Assembly (NCBI GenBank): GCA_019637685.1
Contig: JAHBVF010000001.1
Coordinates: forward strand, 1-64,000
Reading direction: 5' to 3'
DNA: 64,000 nucleotides
Origin: Caldilineaceae bacterium
GTDB lineage: Bacteria; Chloroflexota; Anaerolineae; Caldilineales; Caldilineaceae
Positions 52,883 to 61,144 of this stretch are shown in pieces (the first letter of the stretch is position 1; every line of letters begins with the position of its first letter). The notes beneath the pieces are model-generated. The model saw only the letters and a program-made list of their open reading frames with translations, did no database searches and was not told the origin of the DNA. A program made the position numbers and the translations under genes.

Positions 52883-53917
52883 ATGACTGAAAAATCTGAT
52901 GGACCCCAAACAGAAGACGAAGCCCCGTCCCCGCTTGCATCTGAATTGAATGAAAAGTTGAACAATGGGATGGAAGCATTGACGTTGGAAGAATTGGACG
53001 ATTTTATGAAGCGGGCCAAAGCCAGGGCCAGCAACTTTTCTCCTGCTCAACGCGAGGCTGTGACGACCCCCACAGAGGTGATGGAAGAACCAGCCATCGC
53101 CATTGCCCCTGATCGCCTGGCCGCACTGATGTCCAACTTCTATCCCGAACTCCCTGCTCCGCCGCGCGCGCCGCGGCGACTGGTCCAGGGGGTGATCTTC
53201 GATTTTGACAATACCCTGGCCCGGCTCAAGCAGCCCATCGAGCAGTTGATGGAAAGCGGCGCGCGCCAGGCAGAAAAGTATATGCGCTCCACAGGGATGG
53301 ACTTCCCCGAAGATTTCTGGAAGAATATCGTAGAGGCCCGCATCTTCGCCCAGACCAAATCCGACGACGAGCAGGAAGAGCACGTGGCCGACGACGCCCT
53401 GAGCTTTCTGCTTCAGTTCTTTGGCTACCCCGCCGCGCGCATGGACTTGGACGTGCTGCACCGGGCGGTGGACATTTTCTATGCACCGGAGATGACCGCC
53501 TGGGAGCCAATGCCCGGCGCGATTGAACTGCTCTCCGGGCTGAAGGCAGATGGCTACAAAGTGTCACTGATTGCCAACTACGGCTGCGATCGGGTCTTCC
53601 AGCGGATGGTGGACTATACGGGTCTGCGCCCCTTTTTGGATGTCTGCCTGTGTAGCGGCGCGGTGGAATGGCGCAAACCGGGACAGGAGATATACGATGT
53701 GGTGCTGAAGCAATGGGACGCGGAACCCTATGAACTGGTCTGCGTGGGCGATAGCCTGAAGCACGACATTGCCGGGGGGCTGGAGTTGGGCGCGTTGACC
53801 GTCCACTGCCGGATGATTCCTCTGGCCGAAGACGAGCGCATTGTGGATGCTGTGGCGTCTGACGCGGTGATAGACGAATTGCACCAATTGCCCGCGCTCT
53901 TGCGAGCCTGGGCATAG
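52883..53917 (+). CDS. HAD family hydrolase with N-terminal extension
   Basis: The product is 344 residues. The first ~95 residues are acidic and helical with no known domain. The HAD core starts with motif I VIFDFDNTLA (about 105-110). Motif II is SLIANYGC, Lys is in WRKPGQEIYD, and motif IV is VCVGDSLKHDIAGG. The all-helical cap lies between. It is probably a phosphatase for a small metabolite. It is the first gene of a tight plus-strand operon with the polyprenyl-synthase-like and ATP-grasp genes (14-base gap). Confidence 0.88.
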   Translation: MTEKSDGPQTEDEAPSPLASELNEKLNNGMEALTLEELDDFMKRAKARASNFSPAQREAVTTPTEVMEEPAIAIAPDRLAALMSNFYPELPAPPRAPRRLVQGVIFDFDNTLARLKQPIEQLMESGARQAEKYMRSTGMDFPEDFWKNIVEARIFAQTKSDDEQEEHVADDALSFLLQFFGYPAARMDLDVLHRAVDIFYAPEMTAWEPMPGAIELLSGLKADGYKVSLIANYGCDRVFQRMVDYTGLRPFLDVCLCSGAVEWRKPGQEIYDVVLKQWDAEPYELVCVGDSLKHDIAGGLELGALTVHCRMIPLAEDERIVDAVASDAVIDELHQLPALLRAWA

Positions 53918-53931
53918 AGGAAAATTGGCGT

Positions 53932-54633
53932 ATGACTGAGGCTATTTGGGCCGAGCTGGCCGATGTGCGCGCGCAGGTGATGGCAGCCACCGAAACCGAG
54001 CATTCATCCCTGGGCGAATTCATTCGCCACGAAGTGAACGAACGGGCTGATTCCCCTCTGGCTGGTATTATTCTCTGCGCGTCCCTGCCTCGCAAGGACA
54101 GCCCGGCCCAGGCCGCGGCCCGCATCCACCTGGCCGCGGCAATGGTGCTGTTGGATGTGGCCCTGTCCCTGCACAAGCTTCTCCTGCTCCAAACCCCGGA
54201 CACCGATACCTTGGACAAATCACTGGTGGGCGGCACAGTCCTGGCCGGTGATTATTGCTTCAGCCAGGCCGCGGTGGCCGCGGCCCACACGGAAAATCCC
54301 CAGGTGGTGGCGATCTTTTCCGAGCTGCTGAAGGAACTGAGCGAAGCCCATCTGCGCCATCTATTTGCCCAGGGCCAGAGCGGGCTGGACGAGTTTCCCG
54401 CGCTCTTTCGGAGCGGGGGGCTGGCCGGGGCCGTGCTGGCTGGGCAGTCGGACGCGGAGCAGGCACAAACCGCCGGCTTTGCCGCGTCTCTGGCGGATTT
54501 CTTTGGCGATGCAGACGATTCCAACAACCTGCACAAAGAACGCTTTTCCGCGGCTTTACAGAAAAAAACAGCAGCCTATCAGCACCCGCGCTGGCTTGCC
54601 CTGCTGCAAAGAGGAAAATTCAATGGCAACTGA
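53932..54633 (+). CDS. Polyprenyl-synthase-like protein lacking the Asp-rich motifs
   Basis: The product is 233 residues. The segment from about residue 62 (HLAAAMVLLDVALSLHKLL) to about 125 (VGGTVLAGDYCFSQAAVAAA) follows the trans-polyprenyl synthase pattern ...SLxHDDVxD...AVLAGDYLLA.... However, the first Asp motif is replaced by HKLLLL and no second DDxxD exists. The protein is also about 90 residues shorter than active enzymes. It may be a non-catalytic subunit, as in two-component heptaprenyl synthases, or a repurposed fold. It overlaps the ATP-grasp gene by 11 bases and follows the HAD gene closely. Confidence 0.65.
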   Translation: MTEAIWAELADVRAQVMAATETEHSSLGEFIRHEVNERADSPLAGIILCASLPRKDSPAQAAARIHLAAAMVLLDVALSLHKLLLLQTPDTDTLDKSLVGGTVLAGDYCFSQAAVAAAHTENPQVVAIFSELLKELSEAHLRHLFAQGQSGLDEFPALFRSGGLAGAVLAGQSDAEQAQTAGFAASLADFFGDADDSNNLHKERFSAALQKKTAAYQHPRWLALLQRGKFNGN

Positions 54634-55921
54634 ACTGCCCCCCCTGCCCGGCCAGTCCGCGCCCGCCGAATCGACGGCAGAGACAGCCCTACGGGTCCTG
54701 CTGCTGACGACGCCCCACAGCTATCGCACCTCCGCGTTTGTAAACGCGGCCCAGCATCTGGGCATCGAAGCCATACAGGCCGTGGATATGCCGCAGGAAC
54801 TGGCCGAACACTGGAACTTTCGGATGGGCGTGGACTTTACAGCGGTGGAGCAGGCCAGCCAGCAGTTGGTGGAGGCCCTGGCAGAGCGTCCTGTGCAGGC
54901 GATCCTCTCTCTGGACGACAGCGGCGCGTTTCTGGCCGCGCGCACCAGCCAACTGCTCGGCTTGCCCCACAACGCGGCCGCCGCAGCCGACGCGGCCCGC
55001 AACAAATATCGCATGCGCCAGATGCTCTCCGCTGGCGGTGTGCTTTCGCCCCGCTTCCAGCGCTTCTCGTCCGACGCAACGCCGTCTTCTATCACACCCG
55101 TTGTAGAATCTGCCATCGGCTATCCCTGTGTGGTCAAACCAGAGGACCTGAACGGCAGCCGGGGGGTGATCCGGGCCAACAACCGGGACGAACTGCTGTC
55201 GGCAACGGCCCGCCTTCTGCAACTGATCGGGCCGGGCCGCCACTTTCTGGTGGAGGAATATATGCCCGGCGTGGAGGTGGCGCTGGAAGGGATTCTGGAC
55301 GGGGGTGAATTGAAGGTATTGGCCCTCTTCGACAAGCCGGACCCCCTGGAAGGGCCGTTCTTTGAGGAGACGATTTACGTCACCCCTTCCCGCCTGCCCG
55401 CGGATGTGCAGGCAGATATCGCGGCCACGACAGCCCAGGCCGCGCGCGCGCTCGGCCTGGAGATGGGGCCAATCCACGCGGAACTGCGCATCAACGATCG
55501 GGGCGCGTGGATTGTGGAGATCGCCGGTCGTTCTATCGGCGGGCTTTGCTCCCGCACCTTGCGCTTTGGCACAGACGCTTCGCTGGAGGAGTTGATTCTG
55601 CGCCAGGCCACGGGGTTGTCCCTGGACGGGCTGACCCGTGAGGGGCAAGCGGGCGGGGTGATGATGATTCCGATTCCAGAGGCGGGCATTTTGCGGGGTG
55701 TACACGGGGTGGACAAAGCAAAGGCCGTGACCGGCATCGAAGATGTCCAGATCACGGCCCATATGAACTATCCGCTTGTGCCTCTGCCCGAAGGCGACGC
55801 CTATCTCGGCTTTATCTTCGCCGCCGGTGACAGCCCGCAGGAAGTGGAGGCGGCTCTGCGCGCTTCCCACGCTGAATTGCGCTTCGAGGTTTTGCCGGAG
55901 ATACGGCTGGCGTTGCGCTGA
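54623..55921 (+). CDS. ATP-grasp domain ligase
   Basis: The product is 432 residues from ATG 54623, which follows AGAGGAAA and overlaps the preceding stop region. ATP-grasp blocks are in order: NKYRMRQMLSAGG, PCVVKPEDLNGSRGV, HFLVEEYMPGVEVALEG, and HAELRINDRGAWIVEIAGR with the Mg2+-binding Glu. The layout resembles carbamoyl-phosphate/BacD-type L-amino-acid ligases, which join a carboxylate to an amine through an acyl phosphate. The product is unknown. With HAD and polyprenyl-synthase-like partners it could belong to a small biosynthetic pathway. Confidence 0.9.
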   Translation: MATELPPLPGQSAPAESTAETALRVLLLTTPHSYRTSAFVNAAQHLGIEAIQAVDMPQELAEHWNFRMGVDFTAVEQASQQLVEALAERPVQAILSLDDSGAFLAARTSQLLGLPHNAAAAADAARNKYRMRQMLSAGGVLSPRFQRFSSDATPSSITPVVESAIGYPCVVKPEDLNGSRGVIRANNRDELLSATARLLQLIGPGRHFLVEEYMPGVEVALEGILDGGELKVLALFDKPDPLEGPFFEETIYVTPSRLPADVQADIAATTAQAARALGLEMGPIHAELRINDRGAWIVEIAGRSIGGLCSRTLRFGTDASLEELILRQATGLSLDGLTREGQAGGVMMIPIPEAGILRGVHGVDKAKAVTGIEDVQITAHMNYPLVPLPEGDAYLGFIFAAGDSPQEVEAALRASHAELRFEVLPEIRLALR

Positions 55922-55940
55922 GAAGATTCCGGGAATCAGT

Positions 55941-56282
55941 TCACTTCCGCCGCGGTGCTTTGGCCGCGGGTGCGCCCTTCCCCGCGGGTGCGCCTTTCCC
56001 AGCCGGCGCGCCTTCCCCTTCTGGCGTCCAGCCTTCGGGCATCTGCGCGCCCTCGCCAAAGAAGAACTCTTCCATTTGTTCTTCCAAAAACTGGCGGGCC
56101 TGGGGATCGCCCAGACTCAGGCCGTAGTGGTTGATGAGGACGACAGAGTGTTGCATCCACATATCCCAGCCCTGTTGGGAGACATTTTCAAAAATGCGCT
56201 TGCCCAATTCGCCACCAATGGGCTGACGTTCCAGGCCAGGTAGTTCTTGTCCGATTTTGATACATTGCACCATACGGGCCAT
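55941..56282 (-). CDS. Fe(2+)-trafficking/oxidative damage protection protein YggX family
   Basis: The product is 113 residues. Residues 1-80 match YggX: MARMVQCIKIGQELPGL with conserved Cys7, GGELGKRIFENVS, W..W..HSVVLINHYGLSLGDPQAR and QMEEFFFGEG. YggX protects Fe-S proteins from oxidation. It is typical of proteobacteria and rarer elsewhere. The last ~28 residues are a low-complexity tail of GAPAGK repeats ending in a basic KAPRRK, not found in the usual ~90-residue protein. Confidence 0.85.
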   Translation of the reverse strand: MARMVQCIKIGQELPGLERQPIGGELGKRIFENVSQQGWDMWMQHSVVLINHYGLSLGDPQARQFLEEQMEEFFFGEGAQMPEGWTPEGEGAPAGKGAPAGKGAPAAKAPRRK

Positions 56283-56317
56283 TTTACGGCTCCTTTAGTT
56301 TTATAAAGTGCGATTTC

Positions 56318-56435
56318 TATAGCAGTGTCACTTTGAAATGTGGACTTTCGTAGGGCAGGTTTCTTACCTGCCATTAGCGGTGATGTGGAAATCCGCCCTG
56401 CGAAAAACTCCTGTTTTCTACGTGGCATTGCTATA
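56318..56435. repeat. MITE-like palindromic element
   Basis: TATAGCAGTGTCAC (from 56318) and GTGGCATTGCTATA (to 56435) form terminal inverted repeats with two mismatches. Inside, TTTCGTAGGGCAGG faces CCGCCCTGCGAAA, and GGCAGGT-TTCTT-ACCTGCC is a small hairpin. No target duplication is evident and there is no coding capacity. Confidence 0.5.
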
Positions 56436-56539
56436 ACCGCACGTTTTCTATTCATACGTTCCAGGTCGCCAAGCAATTGTATGGTCAGAGGCCGCACCAA
56501 AACTTTGCTTCTCTCAATTATAGCCCTTAGACAAAGCAG

Positions 56540-57448
56540 GTGTCAAAGCGTATGCGGGTTCTTTTTCTGGGAATGGGCGGGCAGTTTACACGAATTGTGC
56601 TGGAAAGGCTGCTGGCCACGGGTGTGGACGTGTGCGGGCTGCTGTTGTCTGGACCAGAATTGCGTCCACTTTTGCCTGAACCCAGCCCGTCGGCTGATCC
56701 CTTCAATCTTTCGCTGATCGATAGTTTCGTCGAAGCCAATGCGCTCCATCTGGCGTGGGAGGCAGGCATACCCGTACACGCGTCCGGCCCGCTTGCCGCG
56801 CCCGAACTATCCGCACATATCCGCCAGTTGGCGCCGGATGTGGCCTGTGTCGCCTGCTTCGACCGCATTATCCCCGCTCGGGTGTTGGCCCTGCCCGGCC
56901 ACGGCTTTTTGAATGTACACCCTTCGCGGCTGCCCGATTTCCGTGGGCCAGAACCGCTCTTCTGGCAGTTTCGCGCCGGGGTCAACCCGGTGGGTGTGAC
57001 CGTACACTGGATGGACGCGGGGCTGGACACGGGGGACATCGCGGCCCAGACGGCTGTCTCGCTGCCCGATGGCATTTCCGGGGGGGGAGCCGATGGCCTG
57101 TGCGCGGCGGCTGGCGGCGATCTGCTGGCAGCAGTGCTGGCTCAACTGGCCGAGGGGTCGGCAGAGCGGCGTGCTCAACCGACCGGGGGCAGCTACCAGC
57201 CGTCACCCGGCGCGGGCGATTTTGCATTGGATACCGGCTGGGGTGCGCGCCGGGCCTTCAATTTCATGCGTGGAACCGGGGAATGGGGGATGGCCTATTC
57301 AATCAAAGTTGGGGATCAGGAATGGCGGCTCTCCACTGCGCTGAGTTGGGAACCGGGAGTGACTGACGGCAGACGCCCGGAAATCAGCGGCGATCTGCTT
57401 CGGTTGCCTCTGGCAGATGGATGGCTAGCGGCCGTTCTGGACCGGTAG
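56540..57448 (+). CDS. Formyltransferase-family protein (Fmt-like)
   Basis: The product is 302 residues from GTG 56540, or 298 from ATG 56552. The formyl-transferase N-domain is present: RVLFLGMGGQFTRIVLERLL, then the catalytic Asn-His in FLNVHPSRLPDFRGPEPLFW and Asp in HWMDAGLDTGDI. A short C-terminal domain follows. It uses 10-formyltetrahydrofolate. The layout resembles methionyl-tRNA or sugar formyltransferases; the non-canonical SRLPDFRGPEPLFWQ in place of SLLPxxRGxxPI suggests a paralog rather than Fmt itself. Confidence 0.82.
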   Translation: MSKRMRVLFLGMGGQFTRIVLERLLATGVDVCGLLLSGPELRPLLPEPSPSADPFNLSLIDSFVEANALHLAWEAGIPVHASGPLAAPELSAHIRQLAPDVACVACFDRIIPARVLALPGHGFLNVHPSRLPDFRGPEPLFWQFRAGVNPVGVTVHWMDAGLDTGDIAAQTAVSLPDGISGGGADGLCAAAGGDLLAAVLAQLAEGSAERRAQPTGGSYQPSPGAGDFALDTGWGARRAFNFMRGTGEWGMAYSIKVGDQEWRLSTALSWEPGVTDGRRPEISGDLLRLPLADGWLAAVLDR

Positions 57449-58378
57449 GGGTGTTGCTTCTTTTTCCTCTGCTGGAATAAAGATAGACGCAAGTATAGAA
57501 AGCATCAGAACAGCCGCGATCACCCCCAGGGAGAGGGCGATGGGGATGTGATAGATATCCATGACCAGCATTTTTACACCGATAAAGACAAGAATTGCCG
57601 ACAGCCCCAGCTTGAGAAAGCGAAACTTGTCCATCACATTGGCGAGCAGGAAGTAGAGGGAGCGTAGCCCCAGAATGGCAAACACATTCGATGTGTAGAC
57701 AAGGAACGGCTCCTGGGTGACGGCAAAAATGGCAGGGATGGAATCGAAGGCAAACAACAGATCGGTTGTCTCGATCACCAGCAACACAACGAAGAGGGGG
57801 GTCGCGGCCAGTTTGCCCGCTTCCCTGACAAAGAATTTCCCCCCCTGATAGTCGGCTGTCACCGGTACTATACGGCGCAGCCCGCGCACAAATATATTCT
57901 TCTCCGGTTCAATGGTTTCGGTCTCTTTCTGGAGGAAGAGTTTGATACCCGTAAAGACCAGAAAGAGACCGAAAATGTAGAGAATCCAGTGGAACTGGCT
58001 GATGAGATACGCTCCCACACCAATCAGCGCCCCCCGCATAACCAGCGCACCCAATACACCCCAAAAGAGCAGACGGTGCTGGTAGATGGCCGACACCGCA
58101 AAGAGATTGAAGAGCAGTACAAAAATAAAGATATTGTCCACGCTCAGGGACTTTTCCAGCAGATAGCCGGTCAAGAATTGCAGAGCCATCTCCTTACCTG
58201 CAAAATAGTAGACCCCGGCATTGAAGATTAACGCCATTCCGATCCAGGCTACTGTCCACAGCCCTGCCTCTTTGATGGAGACCACATGGGATTTGCGGTG
58301 GAAAACCCCCAAATCCATTGCCAACAGGAGAAGAATGAAGAGGTTAAATCCGATCCATCCCCAAAGGCTGACGTGCAT
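57425..58378 (-). CDS. TerC/Alx family membrane protein
   Basis: The product is 317 residues with about eight TM helices. TerC blocks include AMDLGVFHRKSHVVSIKEA, GYLLEKSLSVDNIFIFVLLF and IETTDLLFAFDSIPAIFAVT, with the membrane Asp residues thought to bind metal. TerC/Alx proteins export or handle Mn2+ at the membrane. The gene has a yybP-ykoY riboswitch and terminator in its leader, which fits Mn2+-induced expression. Confidence 0.95.
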   Translation of the reverse strand: MHVSLWGWIGFNLFILLLLAMDLGVFHRKSHVVSIKEAGLWTVAWIGMALIFNAGVYYFAGKEMALQFLTGYLLEKSLSVDNIFIFVLLFNLFAVSAIYQHRLLFWGVLGALVMRGALIGVGAYLISQFHWILYIFGLFLVFTGIKLFLQKETETIEPEKNIFVRGLRRIVPVTADYQGGKFFVREAGKLAATPLFVVLLVIETTDLLFAFDSIPAIFAVTQEPFLVYTSNVFAILGLRSLYFLLANVMDKFRFLKLGLSAILVFIGVKMLVMDIYHIPIALSLGVIAAVLMLSILASIFIPAEEKEATPLPVQNGR

Positions 58379-58424
58379 TTTGCATCCCTCCTATCGCTGA
58401 CATCCGGTTCACAAAACTCTGTCA

Positions 58425-58470
58425 ACAAAAAGGCGAGACTACACCAGAACAAACGGTGTTAGTCTCGCCT
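58425..58470 (-). terminator. Riboswitch expression-platform terminator upstream of terC
   Basis: Read on the minus strand, GGCGAGACTAACACC (58469-58455) pairs with GGTGTAGTCTCGCC (58445-58432), followed by TTTTTG. Its 5' arm contains the GGCGAGAC end of the aptamer, so aptamer folding and terminator formation should exclude each other. Confidence 0.85.
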
Positions 58471-58575
58471 TCAGCAAACGCTGCTGAACAACCGAAGGCC
58501 AGATGGCCTTGTCTTGACGGCTGTCCACACCGGGCCGTGTTTTCTGTCGCGGTCCCGGCAGGCTACTCCCTAATC
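58461..58575 (-). promoter_or_regulatory. yybP-ykoY (Mn2+) riboswitch aptamer
   Basis: On the minus strand the hallmark pieces appear in order: GGGAGTAGCC (58570-58561), CCGTCAAGAC (58520-58511) and GGCGAGACT (58469-58461). This is the yybP-ykoY pattern that senses Mn2+ and commonly precedes terC/alx and mntP genes. An intrinsic terminator overlaps its 3' end, so Mn2+ binding should allow read-through into terC. Confidence 0.85.
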
Positions 58576-58641
58576 AGCTTGATTTTACTCCCAATCCGTA
58601 CAGATGGCAATAGACAGAACATCGCTTTTGGCCTACCCTTC

Positions 58642-59700
58642 TTATACGGTGGCCCTTTGCGCCACATCCAGCGCGGCCTGGGCTGTGGCAGGAATGATCG
58701 GGCCAAAGGCAGCAAAGCGCTGGTCCCGGGTCTGCCCCCGCAAAAAGCGCACGTAAATCTGGGCGATAATCACCACCACCCGGTAGAGACTGAGGCTGTG
58801 ATAGAAGGCGATATGCGCTACATCCCGCCCGCTGCGGGCCGCGTAGCGTTCCACCAGTTCTTCCCGGCGCAGAAAACCGGGCTGGATGGGCATCATCGCC
58901 AGGGCCTGAAAGTGGGGTGGGTCGTCGGGCTGTGTCCAATAGGCCAGCAACGCGCCCAAATCTGAGAGGGGATCGCCCAATGTACACATATCCCAATCAA
59001 AGATGGCGACGAGACGCCCCGGATCGTCCCCGGCCAGCATCACATTGTCCAGTTTGTAGTCATTATGCACCAGAGACGGTGCGCCTTCGGTTGGCTGATT
59101 CGCCAGCAGCCAGTCGTGGACCGCGCTCATTGCCGGGTCTTCGGGCAATTCTGTGGCCTGCCAGCGCCGCCACCAGCCCTCGATCTGACGACGGATAAAG
59201 CCGGCTGGTCTGCCCAGATCGGCCAGACCGATGGCTGAATAATCCACCGCGTGGAGATCGGCCAGGGCATCCACCAGCGCTTCGCTCATCCGCCGGCGCG
59301 CGTCGGGGATAGCCGCGTAGACATCCGGGACGCGCTTGCGCACGACGATTCCGTGGCGGCGCTCCATCACGAAAAAGGGCGCGCCCACAACCGATTCGTC
59401 ATCGGAAAAGAGAAAGGCTCGCGGCGCGTAGGGGTAGACCTGCCAGAGCGCGGAAAGCACCTTCGACTCGCGAGCCATATCGTGGGCCGAGGGCGCGATT
59501 GGTCCCAGGGGTGGGCGACGCAGAACGTACTCGTGGCTGCCGTAGTCCAGGTGATAGGTGAGGTTGGCCGCGCCGCCGCCGAACTGACGCACGGTCAGGG
59601 GCTGTTCGGAACCGGGCAGCCTGCCCCGCAGGAAATCGGCCACCCGTTCCGCGTCAATTTTCTCGTCTTCCCGCAGGGGAATTGTATCTTTGCTGGTCAA
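58642..59700 (-). CDS. APH-like phosphotransferase (ACAD10/11-type kinase domain)
   Basis: The product is 352 residues from TTG 59700, eight bases after GGAG; a TTG at 59796 is also in frame. The kinase-like fold shows LTVRQFGGGAANLTYHL, the catalytic loop LVHNDYKLDNVML (Asp as base) and VAIFDWDMCTLGDPLSDLG. This branch phosphorylates small substrates and is often fused or clustered with acyl-CoA dehydrogenases for 4-hydroxyacyl-CoA breakdown. Such a dehydrogenase gene lies just upstream on the same strand. Confidence 0.88.
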   Translation of the reverse strand: MTSKDTIPLREDEKIDAERVADFLRGRLPGSEQPLTVRQFGGGAANLTYHLDYGSHEYVLRRPPLGPIAPSAHDMARESKVLSALWQVYPYAPRAFLFSDDESVVGAPFFVMERRHGIVVRKRVPDVYAAIPDARRRMSEALVDALADLHAVDYSAIGLADLGRPAGFIRRQIEGWWRRWQATELPEDPAMSAVHDWLLANQPTEGAPSLVHNDYKLDNVMLAGDDPGRLVAIFDWDMCTLGDPLSDLGALLAYWTQPDDPPHFQALAMMPIQPGFLRREELVERYAARSGRDVAHIAFYHSLSLYRVVVIIAQIYVRFLRGQTRDQRFAAFGPIIPATAQAALDVAQRATV

Positions 59701-59870
59701 TCGGTTCGCTCCGCTCTGGAGAATAGCGATTGACGATAGGGAGGCAGTCAGCCACGAATCGATCGAATGTGCAACCGCAGACCCGCTTGGTTTCAATACG
59801 GCGGGAAACTGCCCCGCCTACTCAACCGCCGCCAGCCCGATCCTAGTCCCCAATCCCCAATCCCTATCCT

Positions 59871-61067
59871 CTAATACCGCTTCAAAATCCGCCGGGCCAC
59901 ACTGATTTTGTGTACTTCGTCCGGGCCGTCGTAGATGCGGGCAGCCCGTTCGTGGCGATACCACCAGGCGATGGGGGTGTCGTCGCTCATGCCCAGGCCG
60001 CCCAGGGCTTGCAGCGCCCGGTCCAGCACCCGATTGATGACACCGGCCACATAGAATTTTATCAGCGAGATTTCGTCCCGGGCCGCGTAGGCACCTTCTT
60101 CGTCGATCTTGCGCGCCGTCTCCAGCACCAGCAGCCGGGAAGCGTTGATCTCCGCCCGGCTTTCGGCAATCCACGCCTGCACGATGCCCTGCTCGCCCAG
60201 TGTGCGTCCGGGCGCCACCTGGCGATGGGCCGCGTGGCTGCACATCAGATCAAACGCCCGCTCGCAGATGCCGATCCAGCGCATGCAGTGGTGGATGCGG
60301 CCTGGTCCCAGGCGCTGTTGGGCCAGAGCAAAGCCCGCGCCCTCGTCGCCGATGCGATTGCTTACGGGAACCCGCACATTTTCATAGCGCACTTCGGCGT
60401 GGGTGGGCCAGCCTTCGCCGCTTTCCCCCATCACCGCAATGTTGCGCACAAGGGTAAAGCCGGGGGCGTCCAAAGGAACGATAATCTGGCTGGCCCGCTG
60501 GTGGCGGCTCTCCGCGTCGGGATTGGTCACAGCCATCACAATGGCAAAAGCCGCGCCGTCCGCGGCGGTGGTGTACCATTTGTGGCCGTTTATGACATAC
60601 TCGTCGCCCTCCCGTACCGCGCTGGTACTCATCCACGTGGGGTTGCTGCCCGCGTGCTCCGGCTCGGTCATGGAAAAGCAGGAGCGGATATCGCCCCGCA
60701 CCAGCGGCATCAGCCAACGGTCTTTCTGGGCCTGGCTGCCAAATTGGAGGAGCAGTTCGGTATTGCCGATGTCCGGGGCCTGGCAGTTGAATATGTAGTG
60801 GCCCAGGGGTGTGCGGCCCAGTTCTTCGCTGACCCGGCCAAACTCGGCCAGTGTCAAGCCTTGTCCGCCCACTTCTGCAGGCAGGGCGAGTCCCCACAGG
60901 CCCGCATCCCGCACCATCTGGCGTTTGGCCTGCAATGTGGGCTCCAGTTCACCCCAGGGCTTGCCCAAAAAGGCGGCTTCCAGGGGGATTACTTCGGCGT
61001 CGATAAAGGCGCGAATGCGGGGGAGAAGATCGGTGAGAATATCGTTTGTCATGGGTAGGTTATCCAT
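59871..61067 (-). CDS. Acyl-CoA dehydrogenase
   Basis: The product is 398 residues from ATG 61067; ATG 61052 is a close alternative. The FAD-dependent ACAD fold is clear: CFSMTEPEHAGSNPTWMST, INGHKWYTTAADGAAFAIVMA, and the C-terminal ALGGLGMSDDTPIAWWYRHERAARIYDGPDEVHKISVARRIL. It resembles ACAD10/11 and LvaC in style. With the kinase-like neighbour it could convert a 4-phospho-acyl-CoA to an enoyl-CoA. Confidence 0.93.
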   Translation of the reverse strand: MDNLPMTNDILTDLLPRIRAFIDAEVIPLEAAFLGKPWGELEPTLQAKRQMVRDAGLWGLALPAEVGGQGLTLAEFGRVSEELGRTPLGHYIFNCQAPDIGNTELLLQFGSQAQKDRWLMPLVRGDIRSCFSMTEPEHAGSNPTWMSTSAVREGDEYVINGHKWYTTAADGAAFAIVMAVTNPDAESRHQRASQIIVPLDAPGFTLVRNIAVMGESGEGWPTHAEVRYENVRVPVSNRIGDEGAGFALAQQRLGPGRIHHCMRWIGICERAFDLMCSHAAHRQVAPGRTLGEQGIVQAWIAESRAEINASRLLVLETARKIDEEGAYAARDEISLIKFYVAGVINRVLDRALQALGGLGMSDDTPIAWWYRHERAARIYDGPDEVHKISVARRILKRY

Positions 61068-61092
61068 TCGTTTGGGGGCGTTGGTTATTTTC

Positions 61093-61140
61093 GAAAAAAA
61101 ATGCTGAGATGCTGGGATACGTATCCCAGCATCTCAGCAT
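61093..61140 (-). terminator. Perfect palindromic terminator after the SDR gene
   Basis: A perfect 40-bp palindrome (61101-61140; half-site ATGCTGAGATGCTGGGATAC) is followed on the minus strand by an eight-T tract (61101-61094). It begins four bases after the SDR stop and would limit read-through into the dehydrogenase gene. Confidence 0.88.
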
Positions 61141-61144
61141 TTCA

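Noticed and set aside
52190-53461. 423-codon minus-strand frame spanning the start of the MBL gene and the HAD gene
   Set aside because: Overlaps two well-supported genes in other frames and shows no domain; a shadow.
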